This document shows, piece after piece, positions 35,487 to 43,916 of a DNA stretch of 64,000 nucleotides. Position numbers and translations under genes: made by a program. The stretch spans positions 121,203 through 185,202 of the forward strand of contig CAJXLJ010000002.1 in assembly GCA_913055785.1 (NCBI GenBank), given 5' to 3'. Each line of letters starts with the position of its first letter. Position 1 is the first letter of the stretch. The notes beneath the pieces are model-generated. The model saw nothing but the letters and a program-made list of their open reading frames with translations, did no database searches and had not been told where the DNA came from. Origin of the DNA: an uncultured Parvularculaceae bacterium (GTDB taxonomy: Bacteria; Pseudomonadota; Alphaproteobacteria; Caulobacterales; Parvularculaceae).

Positions 35487-37105
35487 TGGACCTTTTCGGG
35501 GACGCCGGATTTTGCTTCTGCGCCTTTGCGGGCTGGCTCGACATCGCGATGGTGGTCGTACTGTGCGCGCTGTTGATGGCGGGTTACCCGGTCGCTTTCT
35601 CGCTCGGCGGCACGGCGCTGATCTTCGCCGTTATCGGTCTTGCTTTCGGCGTATTCGACATTAGCTTCCTGAAACCGTTCCCGCAGCGGATATTCGGCGC
35701 CGTCTCCAACACGACGCTGATCGCCGTCCCGATGTTCATCCTGATGGGCGTCATTCTCGAGAAATCGAAGATCGCCGAAGAGCTTCTTGATGAGATGGCG
35801 AAACTTTTCGGATCCTTGCGGGGCGGGCTTGGCATCTCGGTGACGATTGTCGGCGCGCTCCTCGCCGCCTCGACCGGTATTGTCGGCGCGACCGTCGTCA
35901 CCATGGGACTGCTCAGCCTGCCGACCATGCTGCGCCGGGGGTACGATCCCGCGTTTGCATCCGGTTCGATCGCCGCCGCCGGCACGCTCGGACAGATTAT
36001 ACCGCCTTCCATCGTGCTTATTCTGCTCGGCGACGTCATCTCGAACGCCTACCAGAAGGCTCAGCTTGAACAAGGCGTCTTCGCGCCGGAGACGGTTTCC
36101 GTTGGAGACCTGTTCGCCGGCGCGCTGATCCCCGGCCTGATGCTGGTCGGTCTTTATCTTCTCTGGCAGGTTTTCGTCGCCGTCACGCAACCCAAAAAGG
36201 CGCCGGCGATCCCGGCGGCGGAGATGGGCTCGCGCGCCGAGGTCTGGAAGGCGGCCATGAAGACCCTGCCGCCGCCGCTCATTCTCATCATCGCCGTCCT
36301 CGGCTCGATCCTCGCCGGCGCGGCGACCCCGACAGAAGCGGCCAGCGTCGGCGCTGTCGGGGCGCTTCTGATCGCCGGCTTGCGTCTGGCGCCCAAGGGC
36401 TCGATCCTCGCCGGCCGCCCTGCAGTGGTTACGTCGGCGGCGGCGATCATCGGTCTTATCCTGCTGACATCGTTTCTCGACCTGCGGCTTGGGCGCGAAA
36501 GCGTCAGCGGCGTTGAAAGCGCAGGCATTGCTCTCGCCTTTTTGCTTTTTGCGCTGACGCCCTGGGGCGTTATCGCCAGCTTCATTCAGCTCCGTAGGGA
36601 GAAAACCCTGAGCGCGATCGTCGATCAATCGGCGCGCGTCACAACCATGGTGTTCACCATCCTTATCGGCGCCGCGCTGTTCTCACTGGTGTTCCGCGGT
36701 CTCGGCGGCGACGACACAGTGCGCGCCGCACTGGAAGCAACGCCTGGCGGCGTTCTCGGCGCTGTCATCACCGTGATGGCGGTGATGTTCATTCTCGGCT
36801 TCTTCCTCGACTTTATCGAGATCACCTTTGTCGTCGTGCCGCTGGTAGGTCCGCCGCTCCTCGCCATGGGGCTCGATCCGGTATGGCTCGGCGTGATGAT
36901 GGCGATCAACCTGCAGACATCGTTCCTGACGCCGCCATTCGGCTTCGCTCTCTTTTACCTCCGCGGCGTCGCGCCGCCGGAAGTCAAAACCAGCGACATC
37001 TATCGCGGCGCAATCCCGTTCATCTTCATCCAGTTACTGGCGCTGGCGATCCTTTCCGTCTTCCCGATGCTCGCAACATGGCTGCCGGGCGTGCTCTATC
37101 AGTAG
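35486..37105 (+). CDS. dctM: TRAP transporter large permease (DctM)
   Basis: The transport subunit that couples sodium influx to solute uptake. The 539-residue protein uses a GTG start overlapping the dctQ stop. Conserved parts include NTTLIAVPMFILMGVIL, STGIVGATVVTMGLLSLP, GTLGQIIPPSIVLI and FLDFIEITFVVVPLVGPPLL. An extra segment of ~90 residues with two more hydrophobic helices (about 310-395) follows PTEAASVGAVGAL, making it larger than the typical ~430; such long forms occur with TakP-type receptors. It ends the TRAP operon and converges with the esterase gene, overlapping it by 7 bp. Confidence 0.93.
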   Translation: MDLFGDAGFCFCAFAGWLDIAMVVVLCALLMAGYPVAFSLGGTALIFAVIGLAFGVFDISFLKPFPQRIFGAVSNTTLIAVPMFILMGVILEKSKIAEELLDEMAKLFGSLRGGLGISVTIVGALLAASTGIVGATVVTMGLLSLPTMLRRGYDPAFASGSIAAAGTLGQIIPPSIVLILLGDVISNAYQKAQLEQGVFAPETVSVGDLFAGALIPGLMLVGLYLLWQVFVAVTQPKKAPAIPAAEMGSRAEVWKAAMKTLPPPLILIIAVLGSILAGAATPTEAASVGAVGALLIAGLRLAPKGSILAGRPAVVTSAAAIIGLILLTSFLDLRLGRESVSGVESAGIALAFLLFALTPWGVIASFIQLRREKTLSAIVDQSARVTTMVFTILIGAALFSLVFRGLGGDDTVRAALEATPGGVLGAVITVMAVMFILGFFLDFIEITFVVVPLVGPPLLAMGLDPVWLGVMMAINLQTSFLTPPFGFALFYLRGVAPPEVKTSDIYRGAIPFIFIQLLALAILSVFPMLATWLPGVLYQ

Positions 37106-37992
37106 TCCGTTTCATCGTCACCGACATAAACATGCCGCAACCCGGTCGACAGCACCGCCGGGAAAATGCTGGCGTGGGTTTCATCCTCAAAGACCCGGGA
37201 TTTGACGACGACCTTCCTGCCATACGCATTTTTCAGCGCCGCCTCGAAACGCATCTGATCATCGACCATCAGGTGAACGCCCTGCTGGTTCTCCCATGAG
37301 CCGACGCCCATATAGACGCGTTTCGTCTCTTCAAGGGCCGGCAACTTATCCGCGCCGGCCAGCTTGATGACATAATCATCGCCATACCAGTAAGAGCCGC
37401 TGACGAGAATGTATCGCGTGAAAATCTCCGGCCGCGTCAGCAACGTGAACGCACCGAACAACCCGCCGAACGAATGACCCACATAGACGCGATCGCCATT
37501 TGTCCGGTAGGTCTTGTCGAGATACGGAAAGAGTTCGTCAGCGATAAAATCCCGGAAAGCCGGCCCGCCGCCGGACGCCTTTTGAAACTCGGGTCCGTAG
37601 CAGCAGTGTTCAACGAAAACGGGCGTATAATCCCGAGAGCGGTTCACGGCGTAACCGCGCCGGTCGGGATAAACATCCGGATAAGCGATCGCGACGATGA
37701 TCATATCCGGCGCCTGCCCCCGGTCGGCGAGGTGTTCCACATGATTGACGGCGATTGAAAACGAATAATCCGCATCGAGCAGAACCATCACCGGATAGCC
37801 CTCGTCGCTTGTCTCGTAATCCGGCGGCGTGCGGATATAGAGCCGGTAATTAACGCCGTTCGACTGCGCTTTAATGTCCTTCATCGTGGTGAAGGGAATA
37901 ACGTATGGCTGCGCGCCCTCGCCTTGCGCCGAAGCAGCGCCAAGAGCAGCGAATAAGGTAAAGGCGGCAAGAAGCGTAAGAACTGATTTCAT
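37099..37992 (-). CDS. Exported alpha/beta hydrolase (esterase of the IroE/Fes-like group)
   Basis: A 297-residue secreted hydrolase. The ATG at 37990-37992 opens a Sec signal peptide (cleavage near ASA-QGE, residue ~23). The fold shows the YPVMVLLDADYSF strand, the nucleophile serine in VYVGHSFGGLFGAF (residues ~178-191), and the histidine in DETHASIFPAVLS. This pattern matches bacterial trilactone/ferri-siderophore esterases and related putative esterases, but no siderophore genes are nearby, so the substrate is open. It stands alone on the minus strand, opposing the TRAP operon. Confidence 0.87.
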   Translation of the reverse strand: MKSVLTLLAAFTLFAALGAASAQGEGAQPYVIPFTTMKDIKAQSNGVNYRLYIRTPPDYETSDEGYPVMVLLDADYSFSIAVNHVEHLADRGQAPDMIIVAIAYPDVYPDRRGYAVNRSRDYTPVFVEHCCYGPEFQKASGGGPAFRDFIADELFPYLDKTYRTNGDRVYVGHSFGGLFGAFTLLTRPEIFTRYILVSGSYWYGDDYVIKLAGADKLPALEETKRVYMGVGSWENQQGVHLMVDDQMRFEAALKNAYGRKVVVKSRVFEDETHASIFPAVLSTGLRHVYVGDDETDY

Positions 37993-38054
37993 GGGACTCG
38001 CGAGAATTGACTTGCGCAGCATTCGTAACTGCTACATTTGTCGCCAGTCAACCT

Positions 38055-39020
38055 CTACCGCGCCCCGCCTCCAAAATTCACGAGCGCGTCGATCCGTTTC
38101 TCAATCGGCGGATGGGTGGCGAACACGCCGGCGAAAGGCTGCGTGTTTTCGATCATCATCTGCTGAATGTCGTTCGGCGCGTCGACAGTTGAACGCCCGG
38201 AAATCTTCCTGAGCGCCGAAATCATGGCGTCGGGATTGCGCGTCAGCTCCACGGCTCCTGCGTCAGCTAGGAACTCGCGTTTCCGCGACAGGGAAAAACG
38301 GATCACCATCGCCAGAAGATAGGCGATGGCGATCAACGCGACAGCAATCAGGATAAGCGCGCCGCCGCCGCGGCTGTCGCCGTTACGCGACCGCGTATGC
38401 CCGCCCATCCTGACGCCGGACCGGAACAGCCCGCGAAATACCATTTCGCCGAAAAACGAAAAGATGCCCACGAAAATGACGGCGATGATCAGCATCCGCA
38501 CGTCGCGGTTCATGATGTGGGTAAGCTCATGGGCGAGGACGGCTTCCAGTTCGTCCTTGTCGAGCGTTTCAAGAAGCCCGCGCGTCACCGTGACCTTGTA
38601 GCTCTTGTCCGAAAGACCGCTGGCGAAGGCGTTCAAGGCCGGAGTCTCGACGATGTTTAGCTTTGGCGTTGTCAGCCCGCGTGAGACGCATAAGTTCTCA
38701 AGGAGATTATAAAGCTCCGGCGCTTCCTTGCGGGTCAGTCCGCGAGCGCCGACGGAAGCCTCTATAATATTCTGGTAAAAAGCCCAGGCGATCAGAAACC
38801 ACACGCCGGCGCCGAGAAATGCAAACGGCCAGAGCCTTTGCATATGGTCAAACGCCAGCGCCAGCCCCTGCCCGACATTATCGATCGGCGCCGTCATCCC
38901 CACATAAGCAGCGGACAGCCCATACATCAGAAGGAGCAGCAATACCGGAAACCCCAACATCAGCAGAACGGATTTCAGGTTGTTGTTCCAGATATGCGTT
39001 TGAAGGCCGAAGGCGCCCAA
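38055..39020 (-). CDS. M48-family membrane zinc metallopeptidase (HtpX-like)
   Basis: A 321-residue inner-membrane protease. Two N-terminal transmembrane helices (about 14-38 and 58-80), then the zinc site VLAHELTHIMNRD near residues 163-175 and two further helices, with the third ligand region RKREFLADAGAVELTRNP near 263. This is the HtpX/Ste24 layout used in membrane-protein quality control. The start is TTG at 39018-39020, supported by an AGGAG ribosome-binding site 8 bp upstream that overlaps the end of the racemase gene. It is the last gene of an operon that begins with lemA. Confidence 0.9.
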   Translation of the reverse strand: MGAFGLQTHIWNNNLKSVLLMLGFPVLLLLLMYGLSAAYVGMTAPIDNVGQGLALAFDHMQRLWPFAFLGAGVWFLIAWAFYQNIIEASVGARGLTRKEAPELYNLLENLCVSRGLTTPKLNIVETPALNAFASGLSDKSYKVTVTRGLLETLDKDELEAVLAHELTHIMNRDVRMLIIAVIFVGIFSFFGEMVFRGLFRSGVRMGGHTRSRNGDSRGGGALILIAVALIAIAYLLAMVIRFSLSRKREFLADAGAVELTRNPDAMISALRKISGRSTVDAPNDIQQMMIENTQPFAGVFATHPPIEKRIDALVNFGGGAR

Positions 39021-39023
39021 GGA

Positions 39024-39713
39024 TCAGACTCCTTCAAACGCGAAGGCGCTTCCCGCTTCCGCATGGAGCGCGGTCGTATCGAATACCGCCAGGTCGAGAT
39101 CATCCTGCGAAAGGATCATCGAGAGTTCAGTGCAGCCGAGGATCACCCCGTCGCAATCATGGCGGGCGATGACCGCGCGCAAGGTATCGCGGGATTGGTC
39201 AAGCACGACGCCGTTCGAGAGTTCTTCAAAGATGATGCGCCCGATTTCCTGTTGGTCATCCGCGCCCGGGACTAGCGCTTCACCGTCATACCGCTCGCCG
39301 AGCGCGTCCAGATAATAAACCCCGCTCATGACCGCCGGGGTGCCAAGCAGGAGCGGCCGGCGAGAACCTCTTGCGGCAAGCGCCTTGCTCAGAACATCGA
39401 CAATATGAACGACCGGCAGGCCGGTCGCCGCTTTGACCGCATCGGCCGCCAGATGCGACGTGTTCGAACAGATCATCAGCGCTTCGGCGCCCGCGGCGGC
39501 CAGCGCTTTTCCGGCGCCGACCACTTCCCGCTCATAGCCCGCCCAGTCGGCTTCGTCGTAAACGCGAACCATCACGCCAAAGTCGAGCGCGTAAAGCAGA
39601 ATGCGCGCCGAATGGGCGCCGCCAAGCCGCTTTCGGGCGTGGTCATTGAGAAGGCGATAGTAAATCGCCGTCGACTGAGGACTGACGCCGCCGATGAGGC
39701 CAAGCAATTTCAT
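39024..39713 (-). CDS. Aspartate/glutamate racemase family protein
   Basis: A cofactor-independent racemase of 229 residues. It has the opening GLIGGVSPQSTAIYYRLLN and the two catalytic cysteines in MICSNTSHLAAD (around residue 82) and VILGCTELSMIL (around residue 192). Both cysteines present argues for two-base racemisation rather than an isomerase variant. Aspartate is the likelier substrate because it resembles the RacX/YgeA type; glutamate racemase MurI is distinct. It overlaps the upstream acetyltransferase by 4 bp and lies 3 bp before the M48 gene. Confidence 0.9.
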   Translation of the reverse strand: MKLLGLIGGVSPQSTAIYYRLLNDHARKRLGGAHSARILLYALDFGVMVRVYDEADWAGYEREVVGAGKALAAAGAEALMICSNTSHLAADAVKAATGLPVVHIVDVLSKALAARGSRRPLLLGTPAVMSGVYYLDALGERYDGEALVPGADDQQEIGRIIFEELSNGVVLDQSRDTLRAVIARHDCDGVILGCTELSMILSQDDLDLAVFDTTALHAEAGSAFAFEGV

Positions 39714-40327
39714 GAAAGGGCTCCCTCAGGTTTACGCAACATGCCCAATAGCGGCGGCGCCCCAGCCGGCAAGCCGAGCGGCGCGATGGCGCTGAAACCC
39801 AGCCGTTCGTAGAGGGCGGTGTTTTTCGGGTTGGAATTTTCAAGATAGGCGGGCGCGCCATCCGCGTCGGCCTTCTTCAGCCCCTCGCGAATGATCCGGC
39901 CGCCGAGCCCTTTTCCCTGTCCGGCCTTTCTGACGCCGACGGCGAAAAGATAGTAATGCGGCGCTTGGGGATGCGCTTTTTCCATGACTTCGGCGACGCT
40001 TTTTGCTCGCGCGATCACGCCAAAGCCAGCCGCGCGCACCGCCGAAAACGCCAAGCGCAGCTCATTCAGGAATGGCAGTTTCCCTGTCGTTCCAGCCGGC
40101 AGCCACAACGTCGCCGCCTGATCGCCGGCCAGGTGACCGAACCCTTGTTTCAGGTAAATCCCGCGCGCCAGTTCGAGGAACGCCGTCCGGTGGGCGCGGT
40201 TGCCGCCGAAGGTCCAGTTCATGACCGGATCGTCAGCAAAGGCTTCGGAAAGGATCGACGCCGCATTTCCGGCGTCTTCCTCTCCGGCCTCGCTTATCGG
40301 TGCTTCAGCGAACGACGCCCCGTTCAT
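39710..40327 (-). CDS. GNAT-family N-acetyltransferase
   Basis: A 205-residue acetyltransferase. The acetyl-CoA motif is YYLFAVGVRKAGQGKGLGGRII (residues ~125-146, partly quoted as GVRKAGQGKGLGGRI) and the C-terminal motif B is YLENSNPKNTALYERLGF. The N-terminal half (EDAGNAASILSEAFADDPVMNWTF) resembles the group of fungal/bacterial GNATs that bind hydrophobic or amino-acid substrates. It lies 5 bp after lemA and overlaps the racemase by ATGA, so it is locked into the lemA-to-M48 operon. Its substrate is unknown. Confidence 0.87.
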   Translation of the reverse strand: MNGASFAEAPISEAGEEDAGNAASILSEAFADDPVMNWTFGGNRAHRTAFLELARGIYLKQGFGHLAGDQAATLWLPAGTTGKLPFLNELRLAFSAVRAAGFGVIARAKSVAEVMEKAHPQAPHYYLFAVGVRKAGQGKGLGGRIIREGLKKADADGAPAYLENSNPKNTALYERLGFSAIAPLGLPAGAPPLLGMLRKPEGALS

Positions 40328-40332
40328 TGCTC

Positions 40333-40896
40333 CTAGAACTTCACTTCCGGCGCCGCTTCGATCTGCTCGCGGCTGCCTTCGGGCACTTCGAAGAATTCCT
40401 TCTGGGTGAAATTGCCGAGCGGCGCGACGAGATTGCCGGGGATCTGCTGGATCGCCGTGTTGTATTCCTGAACCGCATTGTTGAAGAAGCGGCGCGCGGC
40501 GGCGATTTTGTTTTCGACGTCGGAAAGCTCGCGCTGTAATTCAAGGAAGTTGGTGTTTGCCTTGAGGTCGGGATAGGCCTCGGCCAACGCAAAAAGCTTT
40601 CCGAGCGCCGCCCCCAGAACGCCTTCGGCGGCGCCCTGTTCGGCCGGGCCGTGCGCCGCAACGGCAGCGTTGCGCGCCTTGATAACGTTTTCGAGCGTTT
40701 CCTTTTCATGGCTCGCATAGCCCTTCACCGTCTCGACGAGATTGGGCACGAGGTCGTGACGCTGCTTGAGCTGCACATCGACATCAGCAAACGCCTGATT
40801 GGTGCGCTGGCTCAGCGCAACGATCCGGTTGTAGATCGTGATGACGAAGAAAACGATCGCAACGATGATGATAAGTACGATCAGTAAGCCGGACAT
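40333..40896 (-). CDS. lemA: LemA family protein
   Basis: A 187-residue inner-membrane protein with one N-terminal helix (residues ~3-23, out-facing start) and a long helical bundle. The signature IYNRIVALSQRTNQAFADVDVQLKQRHDLVPNLVETVKGYA (residues ~22-62, split: NQAFADVDVQLKQRHDLVPN) is diagnostic. LemA is commonly paired with HtpX-like M48 peptidases; here the partner is three genes downstream in the same run. The ATG at 40894-40896 was chosen because the membrane helix follows directly. Function of LemA is still poorly defined. Confidence 0.94.
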   Translation of the reverse strand: MSGLLIVLIIIVAIVFFVITIYNRIVALSQRTNQAFADVDVQLKQRHDLVPNLVETVKGYASHEKETLENVIKARNAAVAAHGPAEQGAAEGVLGAALGKLFALAEAYPDLKANTNFLELQRELSDVENKIAAARRFFNNAVQEYNTAIQQIPGNLVAPLGNFTQKEFFEVPEGSREQIEAAPEVKF

Positions 40897-41013
40897 GCCG
40901 TCTCCTTTGTGAATGAAGCGCGCCGGTTCGGGACGATACGGGGGATGGCGCCGGATTGAAATCTGGCGCAATCATAAAGCGTTCGTCTGGTCGCGGCAAC
41001 GCCGCCCCGGCGA

Positions 41014-41787
41014 CTATTGCGCCGTGATGCCGCCGTCGATCTTGAACTCAGCCGCCGTAATATAGCGGGACTCGTCCGAGGCGAGATAAAGGATGCAGTA
41101 GCCGACATCCTCAGGCTCGGCGAGCCGCTTCCACGGAATTTGCTGGACGAGACGCTTTTCGCCCTCATCGCCCCCGCCGCCCATGGCGATCAAGGGATCG
41201 ATGATCGGCGTACGGGTGAAGACCGGATGCACGGAATTGCAGCGGATATCGTAGCCCGATCGCGCGCAATGCAGTGCGATCGATTTTGACATCATCCACA
41301 CGGCGGCTTTCGCGGCATTGTAGGAAAGCATCATCCCGTCGGCGATCAATCCGGCGACGGAGGAAATGTTGATGATCGAGCCCGGCTGGTTGTCTTTCAG
41401 ATAAGGCATGGCGAGCTGCGTGCCGATGAAAATCGAATCGACATCGATCTCCTGCGTGCGTCGCCAGTTTTCGTAAGTTTCGGTTTCAATACTGCCAGCA
41501 ACGCCGATGCCGGCGTTATTGATGAGCGTGTCGATCCCGCCCAGAAATTCCGACGCCGTTCCGAGCGCATGCGCCCAGTCGTCCTTGCTCGTGACATCAT
41601 GCTTGATGGCGACCGCAGCGCCTTCGAATTCCTCGTTGATCGCGGCGGCGGTCTTTTCAGCACCCTCAAGATTGACATCCGTGAGCGCGACCCGCGCCCC
41701 TTCGGCGGCCAGCATGCGCCCGAAACAGGCGCCAAGCCCCTGCGCGCCGCCGGTGATCACGACTTTCTTGTCCTGCACCCGTCCCAT
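41014..41787 (-). CDS. Short-chain dehydrogenase/reductase
   Basis: A 257-residue classical SDR. Cofactor motif TGGAQGLG (residues ~12-19) with Asp in ALTDVN (~37) favours NAD over NADP. The NNAG motif appears as LINNAGIG, and the catalytic triad is Ser in SSVAG, Tyr and Lys in YNAAK (~156-160). The loop after it and the C-terminal YITAAEFKIDGGITAQ are typical of cyclopentanol/7-alpha-hydroxysteroid-like SDRs. It starts at an ATG with a GAGGA site and has no close partner (118 bp from lemA), so the substrate is unknown. Confidence 0.9.
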   Translation of the reverse strand: MGRVQDKKVVITGGAQGLGACFGRMLAAEGARVALTDVNLEGAEKTAAAINEEFEGAAVAIKHDVTSKDDWAHALGTASEFLGGIDTLINNAGIGVAGSIETETYENWRRTQEIDVDSIFIGTQLAMPYLKDNQPGSIINISSVAGLIADGMMLSYNAAKAAVWMMSKSIALHCARSGYDIRCNSVHPVFTRTPIIDPLIAMGGGGDEGEKRLVQQIPWKRLAEPEDVGYCILYLASDESRYITAAEFKIDGGITAQ

Positions 41788-41880
41788 GATTTCCTCCTCA
41801 CGCTTTTCCGCGCGAGCATAGCAATGACAGGCGCATAAACGAACCGCCAGATGCAGCCGGCATGGTCTTCGGGACGCGAC

Positions 41881-42501
41881 CTAACTTTTTACAAGAAGCA
41901 GACGCAATCCGAGCGCGCCGAAAACGCCGGCGGCGATCGTGTTTATCCAGCTGCGGAACACCGGCGAGCGCGCGATCCTGTCCCGCGCCCTTCCCGCTGC
42001 GAAAGCAACGGCGATCAGGACGGCGACGCCGCCGGCTGTGAAGATTGTTCCAAGAAACAATGTCTGAAGCCAGACAGGCCCGGCGAGCGGGTCGGTAAAG
42101 GACGGCAGGAACGCGAGAAAGAACAGGCCGACTTTTGGATTGAAAAGATTGGTGAGCGCACCGGACCGGAAAGCGGCGCTCAGAGTGTCAGCGCCCTTCG
42201 CCGCATGCGTTTCATGACGGCGCTTGTAGGTCTCAAGCGCCAGATAGAGGAGATAGAACCCGCCCAGGAGGCGGATGAACATCATGGCGTGTTGCGAGGC
42301 GGCGAGCAGCGCAGCAAGGCCCGCCGCGGTCAACACCGCCCAGATGAGCGATCCGGCGCCGACCCCAAGCGCTGCGGCGACGCCGGCGCGCGTCCCCCCT
42401 TTTCCGCTGGTCGCCAGCGTGAACGCCATATCGGGGCCCGGCGTGATGTTGAGCAGCAAGGCGCCGGCAAGAAAAAGCAACAATGTGTCGGGCTCAAACA
42501 T
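41881..42501 (-). CDS. LysE/RhtB-family amino acid exporter
   Basis: A 206-residue inner-membrane protein with six predicted helices. The N-terminal signature LLNITPGPDMAFTLATSGKGG with GVAAALGVGAGSLIW is diagnostic of the family, which exports amino acids or their derivatives such as homoserine, lysine or threonine. The second half has the FRSGALTNLFNPKVGLFFLAF motif. It lies 14 bp downstream of the DUF1697 gene, suggesting one transcript. No LysR-type regulator is adjacent, so the exported compound cannot be inferred. Confidence 0.92.
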   Translation of the reverse strand: MFEPDTLLLFLAGALLLNITPGPDMAFTLATSGKGGTRAGVAAALGVGAGSLIWAVLTAAGLAALLAASQHAMMFIRLLGGFYLLYLALETYKRRHETHAAKGADTLSAAFRSGALTNLFNPKVGLFFLAFLPSFTDPLAGPVWLQTLFLGTIFTAGGVAVLIAVAFAAGRARDRIARSPVFRSWINTIAAGVFGALGLRLLLVKS

Positions 42502-42515
42502 TCGCCGCTCCCCGG

Positions 42516-43055
42516 TTACGTCAACGCGCTGGCCATCTCTTCCAGCTTAACGCAACTACGCCAGTTGCGCATGGTCCCGCCCGGCATCGCCTTGCCGAGC
42601 TTTTCCGCCGCCTTCGACCGGCCGACGCCCTCCGGCGCGTCAAAGTAGACCGCCTTTCCCTTGGCGGCGATCCTTTCGCTCTTCACAAGGGCGCTTTCAA
42701 CGTCAGCAAGCGCCTTTTTCGTCGCGGCGGTTTTCAGAAAAACGACGAACAGCTTCGATGGATCGCCGCACGACGCGGCGAACGGATTTTTGTTGAGAAC
42801 AGCGCGATATTCCGGGAGGCCGATCAGAAAGACATCCGGCCTGAACCCGGCTTCCTTTTCGATAGCGGCCCCGAGCTTTTTCTCCAGCGTAGCCGCATTC
42901 GCGCTCGCCGCCTGGAACACAGCGTTGCCGCTCTGGATATAAGTGGAGACGGCCTCGCCGCCGGCGCCTTCGATAATCTCCCGCAGCGTCTTCATCGGCA
43001 GCTTGTGATGACCGCCGACATTGATCCCGCGCAGCAGGGCGACAAATACGGTCAT
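42516..43055 (-). CDS. DUF1697 family protein
   Basis: A 179-residue cytosolic protein of the DUF1697 family, recognised by its start MTVFVALLRGINVGGHHKLPM with the LRGINVGG core, and by YIQSGNAVFQA near residue 44. The family is widespread, has solved structures, and has no established function that I can state. The closing region FDAPEGVGRSKAAEKLGK is also typical. It is followed 14 bp later by the LysE exporter gene and preceded, after 24 bp, by the small membrane protein gene, so it probably belongs to the DUF1476 transcript. Confidence 0.9.
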   Translation of the reverse strand: MTVFVALLRGINVGGHHKLPMKTLREIIEGAGGEAVSTYIQSGNAVFQAASANAATLEKKLGAAIEKEAGFRPDVFLIGLPEYRAVLNKNPFAASCGDPSKLFVVFLKTAATKKALADVESALVKSERIAAKGKAVYFDAPEGVGRSKAAEKLGKAMPGGTMRNWRSCVKLEEMASALT

Positions 43056-43079
43056 AGGCGCAAGGTGACTTTCATACGC

Positions 43080-43328
43080 TTATGACTGAGAATTCATGCG
43101 CTCATAAATGCGGCTTAAAAATTCAACCATGGCGGCCGAACCGAGCATGAACAGAGAGTCCAGCACCGAAAAAAGCGAATGAGAAAGCTTGTAGTCCTGC
43201 CGTGAAATTCCCTCGGGAATCTCCGACCACGCAATATAATCCTGTATCAGGTCATGGAACGCCACAACAAACCAGATGCAGGCGCCCACGAAAAGGATGC
43301 GCGTGACCGGATGAAACCGGAAAATCAT
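43080..43328 (-). CDS. Small two-helix membrane protein of unknown function
   Basis: An 82-residue protein with hydrophobic segments at about residues 8-27 and 52-70. I do not recognise it. The ATG at 43326-43328 overlaps the stop of the DUF1476 gene by 4 bp (ATGA), which both supports the start and indicates translational coupling. The longer frame upstream was rejected because it sits in the coding sequence of DUF1476. The coupling to an F1-ATPase inhibitor gene is the only functional hint. Confidence 0.75.
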   Translation of the reverse strand: MIFRFHPVTRILFVGACIWFVVAFHDLIQDYIAWSEIPEGISRQDYKLSHSLFSVLDSLFMLGSAAMVEFLSRIYERMNSQS

Positions 43329-43648
43329 CCCTCGTTTTGAATCTGTTTGACCGCCTCTTCCATGCACTCATCCATGTGGCGGCGGATCTGATGGTCCGAC
43401 TGGTCAACGCCGGCGGCGTCGAAATCGGCGCGGATTTTCCGGAAGACGTCCTCATCGCCGGCTTCTTCAAGATCGGCCTTGATAACCTCGCGGGCGTAGG
43501 CGTCGACATCGTCGCCGGTCTTGCCGAGCAGCCCCGCCGCCCACTGGCCGAGCAGTTTGTTGCGGCGGGCTTCCGCCTTGAACCGGAGCGCCGCGTCATG
43601 GGCGAACTTTTTCTCGAACTTGTCCTCGCGGTCGTCGAACGTCGTCAT
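43325..43648 (-). CDS. DUF1476 / F1F0-ATPase inhibitor zeta subunit
   Basis: A 107-residue helical protein of the alphaproteobacterial DUF1476 family, whose Paracoccus member is the zeta subunit that inhibits ATP hydrolysis by F1-ATPase. The start MTTFDDREDKFEKKFAHDAAL matches the inhibitory N-terminal segment of the family, and RNKLLGQWAAGLLG and the central DVDAYAREVIKADLEEAGDEDV are typical. I selected the ATG at 43646-43648 and rejected an upstream extension of 52 residues with no family match. The ATP synthase operon itself is not here. It is divergent from purC. Confidence 0.93.
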   Translation of the reverse strand: MTTFDDREDKFEKKFAHDAALRFKAEARRNKLLGQWAAGLLGKTGDDVDAYAREVIKADLEEAGDEDVFRKIRADFDAAGVDQSDHQIRRHMDECMEEAVKQIQNEG

Positions 43649-43874
43649 TCCTAAACTCTCCAAAACCTTATGAGCCGAAGCAGGCGGTTCAGCCTCTTTA
43701 TAACCGCTTGAAAGGCTTCGCAACGCGAGGGAGAGCTTATTCGCGCCAAGGGCTTCCCAAGCCCGTCCCGAGGCCTTAAATCCCCCGCTTCTCGATCCGC
43801 CCAAGGCATGCTAGCGAAACCGGGCGGCTGCGTTCTCGTGAGTCGCGGCGGACCTCCCGCCCATATTGCTTCAG

Positions 43875-43913
43875 CGCTTGCGCTTTCGCCTTTAAGGCGT
43901 TGAAAGGATTAAC
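43875..43913. promoter_or_regulatory. Inverted repeat upstream of purC
   Basis: A perfect 13-bp inverted repeat CGCCTTTAAGGCG lies at 43887-43899, extendable as CTTTC...GAAAG on its outer flanks (43883-43908) with small mismatches. It sits 5-30 bp ahead of the purC ATG at 43917, so it could form a hairpin in the 5' leader near the ribosome-binding site, or serve as an operator. The rest of the 268-bp gap between DUF1476 and purC shows no gene; it must hold both divergent promoters. The role is inference. Confidence 0.45.
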
Positions 43914-43916
43914 GAA

